DNA of 28,681 nucleotides from Nitrospirales bacterium (GTDB lineage: Bacteria; Nitrospirota; Thermodesulfovibrionia; Thermodesulfovibrionales; Dissulfurispiraceae). Numbering within the stretch: position 1 is the stretch's first letter; each line of letters begins with the position of its first letter. Under the pieces are notes generated by a model. It was not told where the DNA came from. It did no database searches and saw nothing but the letters and a program-made list of their open reading frames with translations. Made by a program: the position numbers and the translations under genes. The stretch lies in assembly GCA_020846375.1 (NCBI GenBank), contig JADLDZ010000070.1:1-28681 (forward strand), given 5' to 3'. Shown piece by piece: positions 22,719 through 28,681 of this stretch.

Positions 22719-23744
22719 GTGGAACACTTCAGGGGAGCGCAAAACAGCTCCGTCCATCATTCGTCATGCGAAGGGAAGCCGGCCGCTCCTCCCCGGGACG
22801 ACCGCAAAGCGTTTCTCTTATTGATAATCCTTATCTGTTCGCTACTCTTTTCATACCCGACCGCCTTCGCCCGGCAACCTGAGGCAGGCACCACCGCTCC
22901 CGAAGCAGGAGGGAAGGAGATCAATGCCATCGCCGGGCTTTCCGACGGGAAGGTCTCTTCCGCATCTCGCCTCTTCATCCTCGCGGTGGGCATCAATGAA
23001 TACAAGAACCCGAAGATGACTCTCCGGTACGGACGGCCCGACGCCGAATCCTTTGTTCGGGCGGTAGAGCAGCACGGGAAGAAGATCTTCAGCCAGGCGG
23101 TGAAGCAGACGATCTATGATTCTCAGGCCGTACGGAGCACGGTGGAAGACGCCTTCAAGCGGGTCATCAGTGAGGCCGGGCCGGAAGACGTCTTCGTCTT
23201 TTACTATGCGGGGCATGGGGTGATGAGCAGGGAGAATGCGGGAAAGAAAGCGGATTTCTATATGGCGCTTTCCGATGTTACGCGGTTGAGCGGGGACCAC
23301 GAAATGATCGAGGAGAAGGGGCTCTCCGCGCGGCTCCTCAGGGAGATGAGCATGCAGGTGAAAGCCCGGAAGCAGCTCCTGGTGCTGGATGCCTGCCATT
23401 CCGGGGGGGCGCTGGACAACTTCTCCCTCGGAGCGAGTACGGGGGGGAAGGCGGTTCACCAGATGACAAAAGGGCTGGATATCACCGTCCTTGCCGCAGC
23501 CGGGCCCACCCAATCGGCAACGGAATTCAGGCAGCTCGGCCACGGCGTATTCACTTTCGCCCTGCTGAAGGGTCTGGCGGGCGAAGCCGACAGCGGGCTC
23601 TCCTCCGACGGCACCATTACCGTAAAAGAGCTGGTATCCTATTTGAATACCAAGGTCCCCGAACTCACCAGGCAGTACAAGGGAGCGGTACAGAACCCCG
23701 ACAGCTTTGCACGTGGAGAGGACTTCCCCCTGGGCGCGCGGTAG
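22719..23744 (+). CDS. Exported caspase-like protease (peptidase C14 family)
   Basis: This is a 341-residue caspase-fold protein. Residues 31-51 are a hydrophobic signal or anchor (AFLLLIILICSLLFSYPTAFA), placing the catalytic domain outside the cytoplasm. The domain begins SRLFILAVGINEYKNP (83-98). The catalytic dyad is intact: His166 in FYYAGHG and Cys226 in LVLDACHSGG. ATEFRQLGHGVFTFALLKGL and ELVSYLNTKVPEL follow, as in bacterial C14 proteins. The start is GTG 22719, with GGGAGG 10 nt upstream; no ATG is available before the signal segment. It lies about 95 nt downstream of the riboswitch terminator, so its expression is probably set by a cyclic dinucleotide. A small hairpin (ACCCCG/CGGGGT) lies between. 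Substrate unknown. Confidence 0.9.
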   Translation: MEHFRGAQNSSVHHSSCEGKPAAPPRDDRKAFLLLIILICSLLFSYPTAFARQPEAGTTAPEAGGKEINAIAGLSDGKVSSASRLFILAVGINEYKNPKMTLRYGRPDAESFVRAVEQHGKKIFSQAVKQTIYDSQAVRSTVEDAFKRVISEAGPEDVFVFYYAGHGVMSRENAGKKADFYMALSDVTRLSGDHEMIEEKGLSARLLREMSMQVKARKQLLVLDACHSGGALDNFSLGASTGGKAVHQMTKGLDITVLAAAGPTQSATEFRQLGHGVFTFALLKGLAGEADSGLSSDGTITVKELVSYLNTKVPELTRQYKGAVQNPDSFARGEDFPLGAR

Positions 23745-24570
23745 AGAGACACGCGAGGGGGACAGGGCGTCCGCTTACAAAGAAAAGCGCACTCATTGCG
23801 TTACGAGCAGAAACAGGGGGATTATGACATACCGGCGGATGCGGCTTCCTGGGCGGCAGGAACGGAAATGGGCCCTTAGAGCACTTTCCGGAGAGCAAAG
23901 CCTGCTTACCCTCTCCCAGGAGCAGGACCGCCGACCCGGCCGCCCCCCTGATAAGAGGGTCGGGATCGCCCTCCGCAGCCCGCTGCAATGAGGGGAGCGC
24001 CACGGGGTCTCCCAGCCTGCCGAGGGCGCGTATAGCACTGATCCTTACGGCAAAGCTCTTCTCCGCCAGCGCGGAGAGGATGAAGGGGACCGCCTTCCGG
24101 TCTCCGATGTTGCCCAATGCCTGCACCGCCATCTCCCTTACATAGAGGTCGGGGTCCCCAAGCGCATCGATGAGGGCATTCACGACACGTGGACTCTTGC
24201 TGAACCGCCCCAGAGCAGCGGCGGCATTCCATTTCAGGGCGGGGCAGAGCTCCCTCAGTGCACTCATCAGGGCGTCCTCTGCACGGGGGTCCCCGATATC
24301 GCCCAGCAGCCGCATGGCCCTGATGCGGATTTTCCAGTCCTCATCGCGGTTGTTCAGGATCGCGATCACGGTCTTTACTGCGCCGATATCCCCGCTCCGC
24401 GCCGGTTTTTCCACCGCCTCCAGTTGAAGGCGCTCAGGCGGCACCCTGAGCTCCCCCTGCAGCACCTCCGGGGGCTCCGCTCCCGCCGTACGGATGTTTA
24501 TACCACCCAGGACCGCAATGAGCAGGAGCAGAAATATTCCCGCACATCTCCTACAAATGCTCGATATCAT
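23665..24570 (-). CDS. Exported HEAT-repeat protein
   Basis: This is a 301-residue protein with an N-terminal signal or anchor (CAGIFLLLLIAVLGG, about 9-23). About five HEAT/PBS-lyase-type repeats follow between residues 60 and 225, with cues such as WKIRIRAMRLLGDIGDPRAEDAL, LYVREMAVQALGNIGDRKAVPFIL and FAVRISAIRALGRLGDPVALPSL. HEAT solenoids bind proteins. ATG 24570 is preceded by AAGGAG at 7 nt and overlaps the channel-like gene by 20 nt. The last 75 or so residues (after GKQALLSG) are Pro/Ser/Cys-rich, unlike HEAT repeats, and run 80 nt into the convergent caspase-like gene; this may be a tail left by loss of the original stop. Confidence 0.8.
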   Translation of the reverse strand: MISSICRRCAGIFLLLLIAVLGGINIRTAGAEPPEVLQGELRVPPERLQLEAVEKPARSGDIGAVKTVIAILNNRDEDWKIRIRAMRLLGDIGDPRAEDALMSALRELCPALKWNAAAALGRFSKSPRVVNALIDALGDPDLYVREMAVQALGNIGDRKAVPFILSALAEKSFAVRISAIRALGRLGDPVALPSLQRAAEGDPDPLIRGAAGSAVLLLGEGKQALLSGKCSKGPFPFLPPRKPHPPVCHNPPVSARNAMSALFFVSGRPVPLACLSTARPGGSPLHVQSCRGSVPLPCTAW

Positions 24571-25249
24571 CCTCTTTCTCCTTCCTGAAGACTTTCTTTT
24601 CGAGGTACGATTTTGCGATATCCTTTCCCCCCAGTCCGAAGGCGAGGGAGAGGCCGAAAACAAGACCCCCGAAAAGCAGCGCAAAAGCGATGGCCACGGT
24701 ATCCTTGCCGATTCCCAACTGCTCGAGGGCCACGGAAAAAGAGAAGACGAATATGAAAAGCCGCACCAGCTTTCCGATGCTGCCCGCCGTCCTCAAACCC
24801 GCATTTACCGCGGCGATCAGCGCCGCCCTCTCCAGAAAGCTGCTGACGAGATACCCGAAAAGGACGATGAGAAGAGCGACAAAGATGTTCGGCAGATAAA
24901 GGAAAAATCTCTCGAGGAGCCTCTCGATGGCCGGCACGCGGAGGCTGTTCAGGGCGATGATCGTAAAGACGAAGCTCACAAGGCATCCGGCAAACTGCGC
25001 CAGGATGGCGGAAAAAGGCTCCCGGATCCCTCCCTTTCTGATGAGCATGTTCACCCCCGACCTCTCGGAGAAGCTGTCCAGCCGCATGAGCCGCAGCAAC
25101 CGTGCGAGGAGAGACCGTGTTATCCAGGCGGCGAGCAGCCCTATCAGCAGAATGAAAAAGGCGGAGAAAAGGTTGGGAAGAAACTGGACGATCCTTTCCC
25201 CAAAGGCCCTCGTCGGCTCAATCAACAGCTTTTCGATTATCTCCTTCAT
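24551..25249 (-). CDS. Conserved-TM-helix membrane protein, MscS-channel-like
   Basis: This is a 232-residue integral membrane protein. Two copies of the conserved TM-helix unit are visible: LPNLFSAFFILLIGLLAAWITRSLLARLLR and LPNIFVALLIVLFGYLVSSFLERAALIAAV. More hydrophobic helices follow, and the C-terminal FGLSLAFGLGGKDIAKSYLEKK resembles the pore-lining end of MscS-related proteins. The MscS beta domain is absent, so channel activity is inferred only. AGGAGG lies 5 nt before the ATG. It overlaps the HEAT gene and follows the glycosyltransferase gene by 55 nt, which suggests a link to osmotic response. Confidence 0.82.
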   Translation of the reverse strand: MKEIIEKLLIEPTRAFGERIVQFLPNLFSAFFILLIGLLAAWITRSLLARLLRLMRLDSFSERSGVNMLIRKGGIREPFSAILAQFAGCLVSFVFTIIALNSLRVPAIERLLERFFLYLPNIFVALLIVLFGYLVSSFLERAALIAAVNAGLRTAGSIGKLVRLFIFVFSFSVALEQLGIGKDTVAIAFALLFGGLVFGLSLAFGLGGKDIAKSYLEKKVFRKEKEDDIEHL

Positions 25250-25304
25250 CAGTGCCTCCTGTCAAAAGCGGGAAATCCTGTTCTCCTGCTCTTCCTGCTT
25301 TTCT

Positions 25305-26558
25305 CTACCCCCACTCCGCTGCAAGAAAAGTCTTCTTTCCCTCGAAGACGGAACATAATCTCTCTATCCTCACTTCCACCTCCGCCATATCGCTTTCCCG
25401 CGTCTCAAGGACAAAGGACGCGGTCCTCCCGATGTAAAGGGGAGTGAGGGACTTGAGGAGATGTTCCTTATTGATCACTTTCCGGTGCGCTGCAAGGGCA
25501 AAACGGTAAATGACATCCACCCACACTTCATCAGGGATGCGGAATTCCTCCCGGGAGGCGCCGGCCGCCCGGGAGAGAAAGCGGAGTGTGTCCCCGTGCA
25601 GGATAGTCTCCCAAAGGCCCGTCAGTTCTCCCACCCCGAGCCTGAATTTATCCAGCATCCTGTCCAGGTTCACCAGTACGGGCTCGAGGCCCACCGTATA
25701 CTGGAAGCCGAAGGTCGGAACCGGCTCCGATGAGGAGACCCCCTTCCAGACGCCGGCATACTCCTCCATCAGATCAAAAGTAGCCCCGACCACCTGATAG
25801 AGCATTGCGCTGAGGTCGGTGCCGGGGTCTTTCGGGTCATGGATCTTCGCCCCCAGGAACGACTGACATACCCTGAAACGATTGGCAACGGCGGTGGTGG
25901 TCATCCAGATATCGATGCCGTAGCGCGCCACGTCCGTCTCCCACACGTCCTTCGTAAGATAGTAGCGCGCCATCTTCCCTGAAAGGCCGAAATCTCCGCC
26001 GATGGGCTGGCGTATCCGTTTCCCGTACAGGGCGCTGGTGAGGGGATATACGATGCTATTGGTGATGGTGCCGTCGTATTTGTGCCGGTGGTAGAGGGGG
26101 GCGACATAATCGAACCCTCCCTCCAGCACCGGCTTCAACAGGAGCTCGATCCATTCAGGGGTGATGCTCCTCAGGTCCGCATCCATCACCGCGCATGCCC
26201 CTGCCCCTAGGGAGGCGGCTATTTCGAAAATGGTCCTGAACGCGCTGCCCTTCCCCGGGATCCCGTGATACGGAGTGGAGATCTTCTGCAAGGGCTCTAC
26301 CCGGTGGAAGAGGAGGATGGGATCCTCGGTAGTGGTACGGTGGACGGCATCGATGGTGCCATCCGTGGATCCTCCGTCGGAGTTGACGAGAACAGCCCTC
26401 CTGTCAGGGAAGTACTTGGCAAGACCGACCTGCGCCGCACGCACTACGTGTCCGATAGTACGCGCGTTATTATAACTCGGGATGCCGATGACGATATCGC
26501 ACCTCTGTATCTGTGCAAGGCGCTCCCGTATCTCTTTTCTGAGCGTAACGCTTTTCAT
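25305..26558 (-). CDS. MGS/GpgS-like glycosyltransferase (GT-A fold)
   Basis: This is a 417-residue GT-A glycosyltransferase. Motifs are VIGIPSYNNARTIGHVV (23-39), SDGGSTDGT (60-68), IPGKGSAFRTIFEIA (100-114), the metal-binding DAD at 126-128 (MDADLRSITPEWIELL), QPIGGDFGLS (184-193) and RYGIDIWMTTTAV. The GKG...DAD...PEWI...QPxGG...GID order matches mannosylglycerate synthase and glucosyl-3-phosphoglycerate synthase (GT78/GT81-type) as I know them, so synthesis of a glycosylglycerate-like solute is a fair guess. No strong Shine-Dalgarno precedes the ATG. It follows glgC by 45 nt. A polysaccharide or glycolipid transferase is the alternative. Confidence 0.8.
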   Translation of the reverse strand: MKSVTLRKEIRERLAQIQRCDIVIGIPSYNNARTIGHVVRAAQVGLAKYFPDRRAVLVNSDGGSTDGTIDAVHRTTTEDPILLFHRVEPLQKISTPYHGIPGKGSAFRTIFEIAASLGAGACAVMDADLRSITPEWIELLLKPVLEGGFDYVAPLYHRHKYDGTITNSIVYPLTSALYGKRIRQPIGGDFGLSGKMARYYLTKDVWETDVARYGIDIWMTTTAVANRFRVCQSFLGAKIHDPKDPGTDLSAMLYQVVGATFDLMEEYAGVWKGVSSSEPVPTFGFQYTVGLEPVLVNLDRMLDKFRLGVGELTGLWETILHGDTLRFLSRAAGASREEFRIPDEVWVDVIYRFALAAHRKVINKEHLLKSLTPLYIGRTASFVLETRESDMAEVEVRIERLCSVFEGKKTFLAAEWG

Positions 26559-26603
26559 GGAAAGTGCGATGGTATCCGTCTCTCCCTTCCTCTTCGCCCC
26601 GTC

Positions 26604-27830
26604 CTATTTTTTTGACTGCCGTACCAGCATCCCTCCCTTCGGGACCACGGCGATCCCCGAAGAGTCGATATGACACTGGAAGTGATTCTTCTCCAGGTTG
26701 AAGCCCAGTTCCTCGTTCTCTTTGATGATATTCAGTTTATCGACGATCACCCGTCTGAGGCGGCTTCCCTTTCGCAGCACCACGTCGTCCATGATAATGC
26801 TGTCCTCCACGCTGACATTGTCTTCGATGACCACCCCGCTGCGGATGACGGAGTTGCGGATCTTCGCTTTGTGGATGCTGACCCCGTCGGCAATGATGCT
26901 CTTTTTGACGGTGCCGTTCAGGATGCTCGCCGCAGGCCCTTCGTAAACAGAGGGATGGATGGGCCACGATCTGTTGTGGACCTGGAAAACGGGGGTTGTC
27001 CCCAGCATATCCATGTGCGCGTCATAAAAGGCCTGGATGGTCCCCACATCCCTCCAGTATCCCGCCTCCTCATAGGGCATCGTCCCGGGGATACAGTTCG
27101 TGGAGAAGTCGTAGGCAAAGACCTTCCCGGTTTCCACCAGGCCGGGGATTACATGGGCGCCGAAGTCATGCTGCTTTTTCCGCTGCGCCTTTGCCAGCGC
27201 ATCCAGCAGTATGTCCCGGTTGAAGATGTAGTTCCCCATCGAAACATACGCTCGCTGCGGATCGTTCGGCATGGGGACGGGGTTCTTCGGCTTTTCCTGG
27301 AAACCCACGATGCGCCTCTCGTTATCGGTAACGATCACCCCGAAGGAAGAGGCCTGGGCCAGTGGGACAGGACGGGCGGCCACGCTCACGTAGGCATCCC
27401 TTTCGAGGTGAAAATCCACCATCTGACGGATATCCATGCGGTAGATATGGTCGGCGCCGAACACGACGACGAGGTGGGAGTTGTGCTCCCGGATCAGGTT
27501 GATGTTCTGGAAGACCGCATCAGCGGTGCCCTGGAACCACTCGGGTCCCATGCGCATCTGCGGAGGGACGACCGTTACAAAATGGCTCCCGATGACCGAA
27601 GAGAGCACCCAGTTCTGCCGTATATGCTCGATGAGGGACTGGGACTTGTACTGCACCAGGAGATAGATGGAATAAATGCGCGAATTGACGAGGTTGCTCA
27701 GCACAAAGTCGGCGATCCGATAACGGCCGCCGAAAGGGACCGAAGGCTTCGAGCGGAATGCGGTAAGGGGGAAGAGCCTCTCCCCCTTACCCCCTGCCAG
27801 CACAAAAGCGAGTATGGACGGATGCGCCAT
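26604..27830 (-). CDS. glgC: Glucose-1-phosphate adenylyltransferase
   Basis: GlgC makes ADP-glucose, the donor for glycogen and some solute pathways. The 408-residue product has AFVLAGGKGERLFPLTAFRSKPSVPFGG at the N-terminus, YRIADFVLSNLVNSRI, WFQGTADAVFQN, VFGADHIYRMD, FQEKP, YVSMGNYIFN, PYEEAGYWRDVGTI and a C-terminal left-handed beta-helix of hexapeptide repeats (SIIADGVSIHKAKIRNSVIRSGVVIED). AAAGGAG lies 6 nt before ATG 27830, which overlaps the treY stop as TAATG, so the genes are translationally coupled. Confidence 0.97.
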   Translation of the reverse strand: MAHPSILAFVLAGGKGERLFPLTAFRSKPSVPFGGRYRIADFVLSNLVNSRIYSIYLLVQYKSQSLIEHIRQNWVLSSVIGSHFVTVVPPQMRMGPEWFQGTADAVFQNINLIREHNSHLVVVFGADHIYRMDIRQMVDFHLERDAYVSVAARPVPLAQASSFGVIVTDNERRIVGFQEKPKNPVPMPNDPQRAYVSMGNYIFNRDILLDALAKAQRKKQHDFGAHVIPGLVETGKVFAYDFSTNCIPGTMPYEEAGYWRDVGTIQAFYDAHMDMLGTTPVFQVHNRSWPIHPSVYEGPAASILNGTVKKSIIADGVSIHKAKIRNSVIRSGVVIEDNVSVEDSIIMDDVVLRKGSRLRRVIVDKLNIIKENEELGFNLEKNHFQCHIDSSGIAVVPKGGMLVRQSKK

Positions 27831-28681
27831 TATCTGCTCCTTTCCATGAGGGCGACGGGGAAACGGCTGAACACCTCGTGGAGATAGAGGACTGCTGTCC
27901 CCTCCCTCGCCCTTGCCGGAACCGTTTCTCCGGTTAATATATTACGGTAGCGCTCCCCCTCACTGCCGGGCGGCAGCGCAATGAACGAGTCATCCCACAC
28001 TTCTCCTCCCAGGGGCAGGCTGTCCGGCCCTCTCATGAGCCGGGTAAAGAAACGGGGCGCTGCGACCAGCACCACCGACTCTCCCCATTTCCTCGTAAAC
28101 GCGCAGACATGGTGCGCCCTCCGCCCCCCCGTCTCCAGGGCGGCGTACTCCCCCTCCCCGAAGAGGCCCCCGGCGCCCCTGCGGTAATACAAGACCTTAT
28201 AAATCAGGAACAGTTTCACCTTTCCGTCGTGTTTCGTACGAAGCAGGTCCCCCGCGAGGTCAGCAAGGGGTCCTTCGCTTTCCCGCCTCCTGATCTCCGA
28301 GAGAGCAGCGATCCGTGTATCATACTCTACCAGCCTCCGGTTGTCCGGGTCCACGAGGCTGAGGTCCCACATTTCGGTCCCCTGGTAAAAGTCCGGGACC
28401 CCCGGGGAAGTCATCTTGAGGAGGACCTGGGAGAGGGAATTCAGCATGCCGTACTGCGCAACCCCCTCCTGGAACTCCAGGAAGTCGCGAAGAAAGTGGT
28501 TGTCCGGGGAGTCCTTCATTACCTCTCCGATAAAGGACAGGAGTGCCTCCTCATAGGCCGTGTTCTGGTTTATCCAGCTCGTGGTGACTTTGGCCTCCCG
28601 CAGCGCTTTGATCATGTATTCCCCGATCCTGCCCTTGAAATTCTCATAGTCAGCCCCGCCCGACAGGGTGAGCGGCCACGC
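27830..28681 (-). CDS. treY: Malto-oligosyltrehalose synthase, C-terminal part (5' end outside window)
   Basis: TreY converts the reducing end of maltodextrin into a trehalosyl unit, from which TreZ releases trehalose. The 283 visible residues show the C-terminal signatures: YENFKGRIGEYMIKALREAKVTTSWINQNTAYEEAL, FLEFQEGVAQYGMLNSLSQVLLKMTSPGVPDFYQGTEMWDLSLVDPDNRRLVEYD, then the C-terminal beta domain. The frame is open to the window edge, so the catalytic residues are off-window. An internal ATG at 28615 is not a real start. Its stop overlaps the glgC start by one base. Confidence 0.95.
   Translation of the reverse strand, partial: AWPLTLSGGADYENFKGRIGEYMIKALREAKVTTSWINQNTAYEEALLSFIGEVMKDSPDNHFLRDFLEFQEGVAQYGMLNSLSQVLLKMTSPGVPDFYQGTEMWDLSLVDPDNRRLVEYDTRIAALSEIRRRESEGPLADLAGDLLRTKHDGKVKLFLIYKVLYYRRGAGGLFGEGEYAALETGGRRAHHVCAFTRKWGESVVLVAAPRFFTRLMRGPDSLPLGGEVWDDSFIALPPGSEGERYRNILTGETVPARAREGTAVLYLHEVFSRFPVALMERSR

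Noticed and set aside
21458..22882. Long plus-strand open frame of 474 codons
   Set aside because: It is antisense to tsaC and crosses the riboswitch, terminator and protease start. Its translation has no domain-like features.
1..28681. CRISPR array, insertion sequence, prophage or integrase
   Set aside because: No spaced direct repeats, transposase, recombinase or phage structural genes were seen.

Overview
The window is a gene-dense, GC-rich bacterial chromosome segment. lpxC (lipid A synthesis) and several lipoprotein or signal-peptide genes point to a Gram-negative, outer-membrane-bearing organism. The mix of AmmeMemoRadiSam protein B, a GEMM-I riboswitch, a caspase-like protease, treY/glgC and Deltaproteobacteria- or Nitrospirota-like housekeeping genes suggests one of those lineages. 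That placement is inference; no rRNA gene is present to settle it.

Region 1 (1-17744) is almost entirely minus-strand and is best read from right to left. It runs tRNA-Leu(UAA), galU, lon, thiL, DUF2062, rimO, an M50 protease, a TrmH/SpoU methyltransferase, rplI, dnaB, a MEMO-family gene, mobA, tatA, alr, a C39-like peptidase, a TPR lipoprotein, a class I aminotransferase, era, a DUF151 nuclease-like gene and the start of recO. Many junctions overlap by 1-60 nt, so several translationally coupled operons are likely. The alr-C39 gap holds an unusual 10-nt phased purine-rich repeat and a REP-like dyad.

Region 2 (17745-20612) carries plus-strand tldD and lpxC. lpxC has a promoter so close to its ATG that the mRNA may be leaderless. 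lpxC ends at a large hairpin that acts as an intrinsic terminator for the opposite strand.

Region 3 (20613-22213) is minus-strand: tsaC, a winged-helix/nucleotidyltransferase-like regulator with a near-consensus promoter carrying an embedded operator, and a 25-codon Lys/Ala/Pro peptide gene resembling a bacterial histone H1-like tail.

Region 4 (22214-23744) is the most interesting part. A plus-strand promoter is followed by a long leader, a cyclic-dinucleotide GEMM-I riboswitch aptamer, and a strong intrinsic terminator whose left arm can pair with the 3' strand of aptamer P1. Downstream lies a gene for an exported caspase-like (C14) protein. The layout predicts that c-di-GMP (or a related dinucleotide) controls a secreted or membrane-anchored caspase-like protease by transcription termination.

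Region 5 (23665-28681) is a minus-strand cluster: treY (5'-truncated by the window), glgC, an MGS/GpgS-like glycosyltransferase, a conserved-TM-helix channel-like protein and a HEAT-repeat protein. It looks like a carbohydrate-storage and osmoprotectant module. The HEAT gene's 3' end overlaps the convergent caspase-like gene by 80 nt.
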